Assembly (NCBI GenBank): GCA_013368315.1
Contig: JAACJM010000032.1
Location: 558,001-622,000, forward strand
Reading direction: 5' to 3'
Source of the DNA: Tetrapyrgos nigripes
Lineage: Eukaryota; Basidiomycota; Agaricomycetes; Agaricales; Campanellaceae
DNA: 64,000 nt
Of this stretch, positions 11,364 to 23,178 are shown one piece after another. Positions within the stretch are counted from its first letter, which is position 1. Each line of letters starts with the position of its first letter. A program made the position numbers and the translations under genes. Under the pieces are notes generated by a model. That model saw only the letters and a program-made list of their open reading frames with translations. It had not been told where the DNA came from and made no database searches.

Positions 11364-13426
11364 ATGGGTCTCTTCTCTTACACTTCTTTCTCAAAGTCGC
11401 CCTCTGTCTCAGATGTATACTATCCTCCCAAACCTGCCGACATACCACTCAAACGACGACATAGTGAGAAGGAGAAGGAAGAGACTGCGAATATTCGTTC
11501 TTTGTTGGAACAAGGATGTCCCAGTCTCTTTCAAGAATACTCGACTCCGTGGTGGTTGTTCAAGTGAGTAGATAGTGGGTTTGTGGTGCTTCGGTTGATG
11601 AAAATCATTACAGTGGTCATATGCAAACATTGTACGCTATTCTCGGTGACTTTGCGCAGGCGCCTGTGATATACCATAGGTACGCCACTGTCTAAAAATT
11701 TCAGGCGCATAGTCAACTAATGGGCTTTCTAAACTACGTTAGGACATATTTGCGATTGACCGATGGTGGCACTCTGTGAGTAGCAACCGGACGAGCCCAT
11801 TGTACCCGATCTAAAATGTAGTGGACAGCGGACTGGACTTTACTCCTCCCGAGCGAAGCTCACTACCAGATGAGACACCCATTATTGTCGTCACGCATGG
11901 TCTGACTGGAGGTGAGTAAAATTGCGTCTAACTCGTCCAGGGGAAGAAATTGACGGATCATCAGGTTCATATGAGGGGTACGTGCGAGCTGTCTTGGGAC
12001 CAGCGTGCACTCCCGTCGAACGGGGAGGATTGGGATACAGAGCCGTAGTGGTTAATTTTCGGGGTTGTGAGTGAATTGTATCCTTGCTTAACATCTCACT
12101 TCGGGCTGATCACTTTTCAATCACTTTGTGTTCTTCGGCTTCCGCTTCTATTCACGTTCCTTACGTTTCGGCCTGCCGTTGTACCGGTTGTCCAATTGCC
12201 TTTGCAGGTGCTGGAGTGCCAATCACGTCTCAGCAGTTGTATTCTGCAGGTTACACAGACGACCTCCGAACAGCTCTGATGTACATCTCCCATCAATACC
12301 CGAAGGCTCCACTACTCGGGTTGGGCTTTTCACTTGGTGCTAACATCATGGTGCGATATCTCGCAGAAGAAGGGGAGAAGAGTCGTCTGTCCGCGGTCTG
12401 TTCACTTGCATGTGTACGTCAACGATCTTATTCGCCTTCAATCACCCTTCTAATCAAAAGTCCTTCTGTTCCTTTACGGTTTTAGCCATGGGACATGGCA
12501 AGGAACGGCCTGGCGTAAGTCTGACGGTAGTCTCACGTTCCTGTCGTTACTTACTCATACTTTATTTCAGAATCAATAGCACCTTCATTGGTCGGAATAT
12601 GTACGCAAGGGGTATGGGGATAAACTTTCACAAACTCCTGAAACGTAACGCCGCTGTCCTCTCCGGAAAGTCACTTCCATCGTCATTGAGTTCTTCACGG
12701 ACATCAAGCGCCGCCTCGACCCCGATATCCGAGTTCCCAGAATCGCCTTCCCATCGTTCTTCACTGTCATCTTCCGACTTCCCATTCCCTCCCCAGTTAG
12801 ATCCCGTCCGCAGCCTTGCCATCGCTGAGGCAGTCTCAGTTGCGCTCAAGCTTCGTTTCCCTGGTCTAGATGATTTTGATGACGTTTTCACACGTATAGC
12901 GGGTGGTGTTCCACCTGAATTACATCTCCCTTCGTATAAGGAATACTACGGTACGCCATGTCCCTCTATATGCATTGTATTGCATTGCTCATGACGCGGC
13001 CGCCTGTACTTAGCCTGGGCATCAAGCCACCATGTGCTAAAGGACGTACGGCGCCCCCTGTTGTCTATCAATGCCTCTGATGATCCTGTCATCAAGTTTG
13101 TGCCTAAAACAGCGGAGGAAGTTGGTAATCCTTGGACAACGATAGTGATAACCCCAGGGGGTGGTCATTTGGGCTGGTTTACACCATCGTCAAAAGGGTA
13201 TGGACTGCTGGAGACGACGAGATGGACTACGAAGCCCGTATTGGAATGGTTGGGCTTGGCCGGAAATGAGTTTGCTATCGAAGTCAACTCACCCGAGTTG
13301 TATTTCCAGGAAGGGTTTTTGAGGGAGGTCGGAGGAAAGGAATTAGGATGCATGGAGATTGAGGGTGGTGGGATTATTGATTGGTCTTCAACAAAAATGC
13401 CTGATGGGATGATTCGAGGGTTATAG
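11364..13426 (+). CDS. Alpha/beta hydrolase of the EMB8/YMR210W (AB-hydrolase 4) type
   Basis: ATG 11364 gives MGLFSYTSFS. Exons joined through standard introns yield NGHMQTLYA, the diagnostic family start, then LTDGGTLGLDF, VVTHGLTGGSYEGYVR and VVVNFRGC. The nucleophile elbow is LGFSLGANIM with Ser at its centre, the acid lies in NASDDPV and the histidine in GGGHLGW. Between elbow and acid are PWDMARNG and an unusual Ser-rich segment (about 12670-12790, many SSS and SP pairs) that lengthens the cap. The yeast relatives are medium-chain acyl esterases or monoacylglycerol lipases acting at membranes or lipid droplets; exact substrate is inferred only. The stop is TAG at 13426. Confidence 0.9.
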
Positions 13427-13771
13427 AAATCTTCGTTTACCACAGGATCATTTACATAGTGTATAGTTACTACGCCATACTGTAATACATTATAGTGAGC
13501 CTTCAAATACGGCCTGCCTATTCAGTACACTCTGACGTTGCTGTAGCGAAGAAGTCTGTTTCTGCCAAACCGACGACGACACGCTACAACTTCTCCGTCC
13601 AAATGAGGAAATAAAGCATTCTCCGTGCTTTATCCGTTTATCATATTGACCTCACATACCGGCCCGCCCCATAGACTTCCTCACGAGGAACGACGAGCAC
13701 GAAACTCATCATACGGCCTCCTCCATAGAAACAGGTTCCGAAGTTTTCCACCAACTGCAAGAAATAGGTGC
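13427..13771. other. Intergenic, promoter side of the pectinesterase gene
   Basis: About 345 bp between the hydrolase stop and the pectinesterase TATA box. No gene seen. Confidence 0.5.
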
Positions 13772-13779
13772 TATAAAAG
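13772..13779 (+). promoter_or_regulatory. TATA box of the pectinesterase gene
   Basis: TATAAAAG, 47 bp upstream of ATG 13819. Confidence 0.6.
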
Positions 13780-13818
13780 CCTTCGCGCAATACGTCTCAC
13801 AAGGTTGGCACTCCAGTC

Positions 13819-15038
13819 ATGATGTATGTCGCCGTCCTTGCTCTATTACTCCCTTTCTTCCAAGCGGTCCTGGCGGCTTCGAGGACATCACCGCCAAGTG
13901 GTGCTATAGTTGTCCGAGCTGGGACTACAGCATCTGGAGAATTTAAGACGATCAGTTCTGCTGTAGCATCTCTCCCGAGTGACAGTTCGTCTCGGTCTAT
14001 CTTCATATACCCCGGTACATACACGGAACAAGTGTACATTGACCGAACAGGACCTTTGACGGTCAGTCCCATCGAGTCCTTCGGATTCTAAATCTCACCC
14101 TTCAGCGTAGATTTACGGATACACAACCGACACCACCACATACACCGCGAATCAAGTCAACATCCAGTTCAACGCCAATAGGGCCGCTTCCTCATCCAAT
14201 GACGCGACAGGCACCCTTCGCATCCACAAGGACAACTTCAGCATGTACAACGTGAACGTTAAAAATACTTTCGGAGCCGGTTCACAGGCAGGTGCCCTCA
14301 GCGAGTATGGTAACAAAGCCGGTTTCTACGCCTGTGGATTCTACGGTTATCAGGATACGTTATACGCCACCCAAGGGACGCAGGTGTACCTGAAGGGATA
14401 TATCGAGGTTAGTCCCATAAGTCGTCTTTCTGCAATTGATGAGCTGACTTTTTGTTGAAGGGTAAAACCGACTTCATTTACGGTGTTCAAGGACAGGCAT
14501 ACTTCGGTGGTAATACCATCGCCGTGAAAGGCGCTGGATATGTTACAGCGAGCGGTCGCAATAATGACGATGCTGGAAGCTGTGAGTGATGAACTTCGAT
14601 GCAATGACAGAGAGAAATATCTTACTATATTATACAGATGTCTTCAACGCAAATACTATCGTCCTGGCTCCTAATGCGGAATCAGGTACAAGTGGTGGTT
14701 ATTACTTCGGGAGACCGTGGTCAGGTATGTTACTGTCTGTACAATAGGTATAGATCACAATGGCACTCACTTTCATCCTAACAGACTGGGCCAAGGTCAT
14801 CTTCAAGAATACTGCAGTCCAAGTTGCTCCAAAATCTGCTCTATGGTCGCTTTGGGACGGCAATGCCACCAGTGTGGACCACGTTTTCTTCGCGGACTTC
14901 GCCACCACGGGGGTTAGCAACATCGCTCGACCAAGTTGGGCAACTCAGTTGTCGTCCTCTCAGGCTGCCCAATACTCCATTTCTAGTGCTGTAGGGAGTG
15001 ACTGGACAAGTTGGGTGGATCAATCGTATTTCGTTTAG
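13819..15038 (+). CDS. Secreted pectin methylesterase (CE8)
   Basis: The start at ATG 13819 gives MMYVAVLALLLPFFQAVLAA, a signal peptide. The beta-helix enzyme then shows FKTISSAVASLP, IYPGTYTEQVYI, the catalytic GYQDTLY, GKTDFIYGVQGQAYF (the second catalytic Asp) and YYFGRPWSDWAKV with the conserved Arg and Trp. At least five exons give about 330 residues, normal for fungal CE8. The enzyme removes methyl esters from pectin outside the cell and opens it to lyases and polygalacturonases. The second motif has Tyr where Phe is usual (DFIYG for DFIFG), a mild change. Confidence 0.93.
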
Positions 15039-15264
15039 GGTTGTATTGCTATTTGCTCAAACGTATAACTTTGATGAGCTTTGTGGCAGCGTTTGCTGAA
15101 AACATCCGGCCTATAGGGAGATAATATGGTGCAGAACAATGCCAGAAGAATCATCTGCATCAGCCATTAGCAATGCAGTCCGTAGGATTGAGGAGGGGTT
15201 ATGTACTCACATTAGACATAATTTACATAAGTGAAAAATAAAGCCCCGAAAAAAGTCCTTGCAA

Positions 15265-17028
15265 TCACCTAAGCGTTTGCGTCTTGATCTCCCAAATTCC
15301 GTTCTTGCTTCTACGCAACCCGATCCACGTCGCCATCCCTTCAGCACCCAACCAATCCACTCGTCGAACACCTTCTGCCATCTCTGCTTTCTCCTTCCTT
15401 CCATAATGACCGGCTGCCCTTTCCTGCCCAGTCAACACCTCATCACCTTCTAACAGCCCAACAAGTAGGCACCTCTCACTCCAAGCTCGACTTATGAACG
15501 ACCTTCCAACACCATACCTCTTCGAGGCAATTCCCGCACCAACACCAAACCCAGGGCTGTACATCCCATACGCCAGGGAAGCCTTCTTCAACCTCCTTTC
15601 CGCCCCTGAATCCAAGTGTTCATCCATTTCCTCAGCCCCATACTCTTCCTGTGTAACCTGGGTCTGAAGAGACATCCACAACTGCAAAATCACATCCCCG
15701 ACGGTGACCCCTCCAAAACCAGGTCGAATCTGCACGACATCGACGTACCAAGGTAGGCGAGGGTGATATAATCTCATACGGTCGACTGGAGGAGTACATG
15801 CTGGTTGGTTTAGTTGGATCTTCGTCAGCTCTGATGAATGAGGGAGATGGAGAAAGTGTATTGGAGGCGCAAATCCACCGAGTGCAGAAACGAGTAGACC
15901 GTTAAGACGCCGGGCATCTCTAGACTGAACACGATGCCGAGGGTTCATACGGAGATCCATGGAAAGAGAAAAGTTGGTTAACGAGGTGGAGAACGCGAGG
16001 TAGGGATGTAAGACGCGTTTGACTGGGTCGTGAAAGCCGTCCAAGCCATACGGCGAGGAAGCAGGGGATTTGAGTAAGGATGGTAAAGGGACCTTTGATA
16101 GCAGACCTGGACGGGCAGAATAATCCGCTCGCCATGACAATGGACGTGGTCGGAATGGATCGTCGTTGTGAGTCCCTAGTAGTGGGAGATTGAGAAGACT
16201 GCGACGAGGAGATTTGAATGAGGCACTGGAAAGTGTGGAAAGTTGATAGAACGGGCTGGGAGGAGGTATATCGGAGGGGGAATAAGGGGATGTATGAGGG
16301 TGGTCATAGATTTGACTGAAGGAATGACGTCTCTGGCGTGAACCAGACCTTGAGCCGGAACGACGATGACGCCGACGGTCACCGTGGCCTAGCATGTCCA
16401 AGTCATCCAGTAAATCCCAGTCAGTCTCATCATGGAAACCATGAGTGTGATGCAGCCTTTCCCAATCTTTTAGGTCTTCGTCCCACTCTTCGTCGTCGTC
16501 ATCATCAAAAAAGCCTCTATCATGACGACGACTGCCACGAGTGCTCTTATATCCAAGGTGCTGCATCTTTTTCTGGCCTTCTTTCCCAAACCAACCTCCG
16601 ACATTGCCATTGGCTTCCGCGACGCCAGCAGTGCCAAAGTGACCATTATTAGCAGAAAAACCTTGATGAGATTCACCGTGACCATTAGCACCCCCAAAAA
16701 ACGAGGGACCTACATGGTGGTCAGCCAAGGCCTATTGAATGCGAAACTGCGACGTACCTATGCCAGGTGTAGGCCCTTCCCAGCCCACAAAGCGTTGCCC
16801 GTCTCCCCAATCACCAGCGCCCCTGTTATGCAAAGCATATTCTTGATGTTGTGCAAAGAGATTCCCGGGGCTTCTTGGAGCGAACGGCGAGAATGCGGCG
16901 GGGCTTGAAAGGCCGACGAAAGGGCTCTGGCCAACACCACTCCTAGCGCCCGGAAACGCTGCGAAGAGATCTCCGTGTCCTCCTGAGTCTTGGTTGGACC
17001 ACCCAGCGAACGCAGCGGCAGCAGACAT
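15265..17028 (-). CDS. DUF6699-domain protein, function unknown
   Basis: Two exons: ATG 17028 (MSAAAAFAGWSNQDSG) to a donor near 16757, then a long exon ending TAG at 15265. The N-terminal half is low complexity with Gly, Ser, Pro, an acidic patch DDDDDEEWDEDL and an RS-rich stretch (HRRSGSRSGSRQRR). The C-terminal part has the features I associate with DUF6699 of agaricomycetes: VLHPYLAFS, LSMDLRMNP, LPWYVDVVQI and VTVGDVILQLWMSL. About 580 residues. The role is not known to me. The reading frame is clean, so the gene is probably real. Confidence 0.75.
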
Positions 17029-17520
17029 AAGGTTATCCTATGAGATGAGTAAATTTAGCTGGAAGAAGACTGAGAAAACAGTTCGTATTTCAGCAGAGGA
17101 ATTACATAGGTTGACTCACTCAATATCGACGATCTGTTCAAAGCTGTGTGTACAGCAGTTGCGTTGTGTTGAATCAAATGTTGTTGAGATATATTATCGG
17201 TGTGCTCTTCCAGTGCTGAGACGAGCAGTCAGTTCCTATATCTCTACCCCGCAGTCACTGGTATATCGTCTTGATATATAGCGTCTGTACTGTAAAACGG
17301 CGCTCGTACAGGTTTTTGAAGATGCTATAATTAGACATCACATGGACAAAGCCTCCAGAAAGTAGATTTTTTCCCTAGAAAAATAGTGGGCTCTCGAGAG
17401 CCGACGTCAGAAGAATACAGAGCCTGGTAGTGCTGCTGCTGCAGGTAGTGGTGGTAGTCGGGTGGTAGTTGGCAGACTGAGAGAAATTGCCTACACGTGA
17501 CCGCAAAATTCGTTTATCCA
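17029..17520. other. Intergenic, no gene seen
   Basis: Upstream region of the DUF6699 gene. It contains a CTG/GTAGTGG-rich patch around 17427-17470 and nothing recognisable as coding. Confidence 0.5.
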
Positions 17521-17917
17521 CATTTTCTGCAAATTCTCCGCCAAGCTTTCGTCGAGCAATGAAGCAGTGCCCAGTTCATGGCCCAATCTTCCTCTTCAGA
17601 GTCAATAATTCAATTGCCTTTGGGGCAATGAGATGAGGACTCGTACCTGCCGCTGTATATAGTGGTCTGCACCGACATATATAATTTCTGAGCTCAAATG
17701 GTCGCACTATTTGGATCCCGGGAAAATATATCCTTTTCTGTCAACACGGCTCAAACACCTTCTCCCGTCAAGTCAAGGCTTTCGTCGAGCAACGAGTCAG
17801 TGCCCGTTCCTTGCCCTGCATCTACCTCTTCAGAGTCAATAATTCAATTGCTTTTTGGGCAATGGAGCAGGACTCGTACCTGCCGTTGTACAGTGGCCCG
17901 CACCGACATATTATCCT
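17521..17917 (+). repeat. Tandem pair of a dispersed repeat (about 170-230 bp units)
   Basis: Unit one (17521-17689) and unit two (17690-17917) share AGCTTTCGTCGAGCAA-like, CTCTTCAGAGTCAATAATTC, GGGCAATG, GGACTCGTACCTGCCG and GCACCGACATAT blocks in the same order. A third copy lies at 21069-21255, beyond the DUF6534 gene, and shares GAGCTCAAATGG, CCCGGGAAAATATATCC and the terminal blocks. Confidence 0.8.
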
Positions 17918-18399
17918 CCTCAAGTCCTCGAATTGCACTTCTGAACGTCTCTAGAGTGCTCCAGAAAGAGGAGACATGGTATGCAATCTTGCGTAATTGG
18001 AAAAACTGGCTGCGTTGATGCCGGAACTCCACCGCCAAGCATCTGGTGAGAATCATACCCGCTGGTCTCAACTCGAGCCAATTGACCATTTCTCGTTTTT
18101 CAGCTCTTCTGCTCTGCCGAGTTGTCTTCGGATTCTATTTTTGGGGAGAAGTCTACCAGATCCCAGATCTTCGTTTTGTTTCTCGAGTTGAGCCTAGTTG
18201 AGCCCATTCTCCGGTTGGGCGTAGTCTACACGGGGAAAGCCATAGGAAATTTGTTCCGTCATCAATCAGAGACTTCCACATCCGTCCCCTAGTTTGGCCC
18301 TGGTCACGCGAGAAACTAGGCGAGTCCATATATATGTAAAGGGAGAATTACTTTCTCGTCGGTCTTTTTTTGTCGTCAAGTTTATCCTTCCTTCCAACC

Positions 18400-20479
18400 A
18401 TGTCGAGATTGGCGACGCTTTCCTTCAATGGAGCCACCCTCGACAACACGTTGGGTGCCGTCATCGTCGGGTTCGCAGCGGCCTGTTGCGTCTATGGAAT
18501 TCTTATCACTCAAGTCTTCACTTACTTTTCCAACTATCCTGAGGACCGATTGGTTTATAAGATTTTGGTGTGTCTATTACGCGTCCTTCTTCGTTGTCCT
18601 CTCTTCTGACAGGACCTCAGGTTATCGTCATATTGTACGAGATCTCTATTCCTCCATGGTATTTCCTGTCATGACACACATTTCCCATTAGACTGCTGGA
18701 GACTGCAGACCAAGCTATGATCGGCCATATATGTTACTTTTACGCCGTAACAAACTTCGCCAGTATTCTAGCTCTGACACAAGCAAGGGTAACATGGTGC
18801 GTGATAATTACCTTTGTCAACAATCAAACATTGATCTTGTGCTGTAGGTCTTTCATAGTAAGTTGAGCTTTGGCCGCTTCTTCTCTTGCTGCGGTCTGAC
18901 GGACTACACTGGAAAGCTACAACAAACGGTGGGAGTGAGTTTCATTCCTTTTCACCCTGGCTATACGTTCTGACAGCGTTTTCGTAAGGCTGTCGTGGGC
19001 GCAATTGTCAAATTGTGAGCCCTCGTGTTATCTGTTTCCATTGACGCCGCCCCCTGAATTATTTTTCATCACAGTATGTTTGGCCTACGAGTATGGCGAT
19101 GTAAGTACTCCTTGGATCCCCTTCTCATACAACACAAAACTGACTCTGCTTCAGTCAGCAATCATAATTTCTTAATCACTGGGTTCATTGTACGTGATCC
19201 CGTCGCCGCTCGAGAACCTTCCGATGAACTTTTTTTTAGTTATTCTTAACACTGGGCGGTCTGGGTATGTCATATCAAGCCTCCTCCACCATCTATCTAA
19301 CCATACTGGTGTTGTATTTTAAGGAACCGCTTTGGGTGCGTTGGGTTTAAATTTAGCTGTTTTTTGGTCAATATCATTGACGAATCTATGTGATCCCTAA
19401 CATCCATAGCTTTCACCTTCAAAGCGTATGTTCCTTTCGGGGCCGGGTGTACTTCTTCCTAACTCTTTATCACAGTTTCCAACTCCCGGGAGTTTTCGCC
19501 GTCATCCAACTACAGGTAATTTCCTTCGCATTCTTGGGCTCCGACATGAAGCTAATTAATTGCTGTGCTTCCTTTCTCCACAACAACAAGACCCTTGGCA
19601 CTACTTCTCTGGGAATCGGTGTGCTCACAGACATCGTGACCGCTGCTTCCCTCTGCTATTTTCTTAATCGTCTACGCACGGGACATCGGAAGTAAGACCT
19701 CGGGACTCGTCGTATCTGAAGACTTTTCTCATGATGATCTTCTCTATCATAGTTCAGATACTCTAGTCAATTCTCTAGTGCGGTATGCTATCAACACAGG
19801 GGTCTTGACCAGGTGGGTACACTATCACTCTTTTTCTGGGTTTAATATTGAAAATTTTCATCACCTCGACGACAGCACGGTCAGTCTGACGACTTTAATC
19901 TTGGTGAGCCTTTCTCCTAGATGGGATCCATCGTTTATGTCTGGACGGTATCTTAACGTTTAACCTTCTCGGCACCCGGTACCGGCAGTACAACGTCATG
20001 CCAACCAATATGGTCTTCATCGCTACCTATTTTGTTCTCAGCAAACGTGAGCAACCTCTAGAACTTCTTTTCCTTCCGCATGGACATATCTAACCACGGT
20101 ATACACCGTTCTAGTCTATGCCATCTCATTCATGGCTACGTACGTTTTCACTTGGATGTTGCTTATGTGCCTGGTTTCTAACATCAGTGATATTCTAGAC
20201 TGAACACCAGACGCGTCGTTCGTGGAAAAGGCACCGACAGACAGGGGGACACCACAGCTAGCAACGTGAATACCAATATGTTCCATCTTGGTACGAGGGT
20301 ACCGAGTCTCGGTCCCAATAATCTGGACGGTTGGGAGGCAGCGTATACTGCTTCTCATGGCGCAGCAGTGAGTGATTGTTACTTACTGAGAACATGTCCC
20401 ATTTTTTTCTCAGTATACATACTTTGTAGCATTCGCAGAACGACATGTATATCATGAGTTCTTTGAAGGCGGATCCTGA
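18400..20479 (+). CDS. DUF6534-type multi-pass membrane protein
   Basis: ATG 18400 gives MSRLATLSFNGATLDNTLGA, the usual family start, then YGILITQVFTYFSNYPEDRL. The rest is spread over about fifteen very short exons: VIVILLLETADQAMIGH, CYFYAVTNFASILALTQARVTW, VVGAIVK, MFGLRVWR, SNHNFLITGFI, LGTTSLGIGVLTDIVTAASL, NVMPTNMVFIATYFVLSK and SFMATLNTRRVVRGKG. These match the seven-helix pattern and the late LNxR motif of DUF6534, a large agaricomycete family of unknown role at membranes. The end is uncertain: a last intron (20368-20413) leads to TGA at 20479; without it the frame ends at 20457. Copies of a dispersed repeat flank the gene. Confidence 0.75.
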
Positions 20480-21497
20480 TACGTACAGTATCCCACAGTG
20501 AGTGCACTCTGATTCCCCTTCTAGCCCGGAGATCCTCGCTGATTTCGTCGCCTTGCTTATCACAGCACTGATGCAAACTACACTGGTCGATATGGGCCGC
20601 ACGCAGTATGAGGTCTGGTCTCCATGCGCTAGACCAGTACCTCATGGCAGAGTGCTCCACCACCTCACTGTCATGCGTCTACAGCGATGGTGGCGCGCAC
20701 TCGCAAAACTTCCGAGTTCGTTCGGCTCCGTCATTGCTCCTGCCAGCCTAGACCTTAACCGGCGTATGTCGATGATGTCGAATCTTGTCATTGTCATTGT
20801 CGATGCACGCGGTTCAAAAGTCGAAAATAGCACACTGTACTATCATTTACTATCATTTGTAAGCTTGTTGTGTAGCCTGGGTTTTTGTTCTAGTCTTTAG
20901 TTTGGTCTTGTAGTACATACGCTCACTTTCAAATTCGTTCGTTCGTTTGCGCTGTTTATCAGCTGTGGGTCTCGGGTCTGTATCAGTACTTAGAGCAATG
21001 CAATCGCTTTTGGGCATTGCATTGTATTTGCCTTCGTTACGAGTCCTATTTATACTAAATTATAGGACGAGCTCAAATGGCCGCATTTTTCGTATCCCGG
21101 GAAAATATATCCTATTCTGTCAGTTCGGCAAACTCGGCACTAAGCACCTTCTCCGCAAATTCTCCGCTATTCTCTGTCAAGCTTTCGTCAAGCAACGAAT
21201 GAGGACTCGTACCTGTCGCTGTACACAGTGGCCCTCACCGACATATTTCCTTGTGTGGTTGACAATTGACAGTCTTGGTCAATACTGTGACGTTGTGAAG
21301 TACTATGTAGTCTTGCTCACCGCCAGGATGTAGAAGCGCTGTGATGGCGATGCCGAAGTCATTGCTGGACAGCCACAAACGTCTATACTAAATGACTTCT
21401 TCTTCCACACCACCATCATTGGTTCATCCGTCCCTAAAACTATGTGAGCTCTATTTTCTTATGCGAGACATATTTGGCTTATGACCTTGCAGACAGC
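20480..21497. other. Intergenic with one copy of the dispersed repeat
   Basis: A 132-residue frame at 20502-20900 has no recognisable motif and was not called. A third, diverged repeat copy occupies 21069-21255, with a related piece around 20994-21036 (GGGCATTGCATTG). Confidence 0.5.
21069..21255 (+). repeat. Third copy of the dispersed repeat seen at 17.5-17.9 kb
   Basis: Shares GAGCTCAAATGG, CCCGGGAAAATATATCC, AAGCTTTCGTC, GGACTCGTACCTG and ACCGACATAT with the tandem copies upstream, in the same orientation. Confidence 0.75.
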
Positions 21498-22864
21498 ATG
21501 GCAAGCAGTCCTCTTCTCCCAGTAGAACTCTTCTACCAGCTCATCGACTGTCTCATTGGCGACCGTCCAACTTTGAAGTCTTTAAGCTTGGTGTGCAGAG
21601 ATTTCTCACTGAAATGCCAATCTCTACTGTTTGAGGACTTGGAGCTGGAAGATAACCAACCCCGAAACCTCCAATTTCTCGATATTTCCCTTTCTTCCTC
21701 TGGTGTCAGCAGGCTTGTACACAGACTCCACATCATCAACAACTCCCCTGCGGACCCACAAGAATCAGAAACAATGGCAGCTATCGTGGCTAATCTTCAC
21801 TCACTCCGCACAATTGCCTTGTCGCTTTTCTCTACGTGGAAATATGGTCGACAAATCCTGGAATCGCTGGTTTCGACCTTGCAGATGCCTACACTAGCAG
21901 TGACCTGTTTGCAGCTAATGAGCGCAACATTCACTCATTGCGATGAACTTTGTTCATTGCTCAATGCATTGCCTCAGTTACAGCATCTGATACTTGGCCA
22001 TATTACGATTGACACGTCGACGTCTTTGGCACAGCAGTCGTCCGACTCTGATTTGTCGTTGTTTCCTTCGCAGCCACTATGGGCAGTTCCACTACAGCTT
22101 CACTTTCCCGATTCCCTCCGCTTTTTACGCGTAATGCAGGTCGATACGCGTGTAATTGCCTCTATATTAGCCGGACATAGGACCCGTCCTCTCCATCCAG
22201 AATGTAAAGTCCATGTCGGTATGAGGCCGCAGGATTGCACAGAACTTGCAGGCCTGATACACGAGCTGAGGGGATCATGCATGGACAATGTGATTCTCGA
22301 TATAGACGCATCTTCTTGGACAGGACCTGACCTGGTTGAACAATCAAGAGGTACGCGTTTGATTCTTGGCCGTCTCATATAGTCATTCATATTTTTCCAG
22401 CACAAACACTGCGTTCGAATATCCAGGATTTACCCTGGAATAATCTGATCATTACATGCGAATCTCCGCGCAAGGAGACTTTGCAAGCCCTCAACCTCTT
22501 CATCTCAAATGTATCTAGCAACATACAACGAATAAGTGTCGTTTTCGACGAGGAGACCTATCGAATTTATGGGGATGGAAGTTTGGACTCTGAATGGGAT
22601 GAGTTGGATCAACATTTATGGCGCAGAGCGGATCTTACATTCCTGAAGATGGTTTGCATATCATGCAGAAGTTATCGTCACTGGCCATGGTGGGAGAAGG
22701 ACAAGCAGCACAAGGAAGACAGGTCGATATTGGGACGGATTCCAAAGCTTCTAGTCCGCACACAGGCGAAAGGGGTACTTAATGTTGACGAGACAGCGGA
22801 GCCGTTTTATCAAGGGGAAGGCTTCTCTCTTCGAAGGATAGCAGTGCTAAGTTCTGGAAATTAG
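21498..22864 (+). CDS. F-box-like protein
   Basis: ATG 21498 gives MASSPLLPVELFYQLIDCLI, followed by TLKSLSLVCRDFSLKCQSLL, a standard F-box. The body has leucine-rich but irregular segments (LHSLRTIALSLFS, LPQLQHLILGHI). One intron (about 22351-22400) joins VEQSR to AQTLRSNIQDLPWNN, and the second exon ends at TAG 22864, giving about 440 residues. In the family the F-box binds SKP1 in an SCF ubiquitin ligase while the rest picks the substrate; agaricomycetes hold hundreds of such genes with unknown targets. An earlier in-frame start at 21444 would only add non-conserved residues. Confidence 0.8.
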
Positions 22865-23178
22865 TAACATCTTCAAAGATTTACTCATCTCCTTGTAAAG
22901 TAATCCGATGCTCATACACGGTCTGGTTTGCGCAAGGTTTGCGTCTCGTACGCGAGACTGTTGGCGAGGCCACATACCTGAAGTACATATGCTCTGACGT
23001 CATTGTCCTTTTATAGAGACTGCTTATTAACGGTTCCCCATCTTCAACGACGACTTCCATCATCGCTTTTCGCTCTGTTGCGCGGCCTCTTCGTGGTCAG
23101 CGCAAACACTTTCTACTACCACTCACTCAGACTCCGTTCAAATTTGCATCAGGCTTTCACTCAACGACAATTCGCAGG
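22865..23178. other. Intergenic, no gene seen
   Basis: About 314 bp between the F-box gene and the GFA-domain gene, holding no frame with recognisable content. Confidence 0.5.

Noticed and set aside
15265..15453. Plus-strand frames across the DUF6699 gene
   Set aside because: They are shadows of the long minus-strand coding frame.
20502..20900. 132-residue plus-strand frame after the DUF6534 gene
   Set aside because: No motif, odd composition, and it lies in the likely 3' region of the DUF6534 gene.
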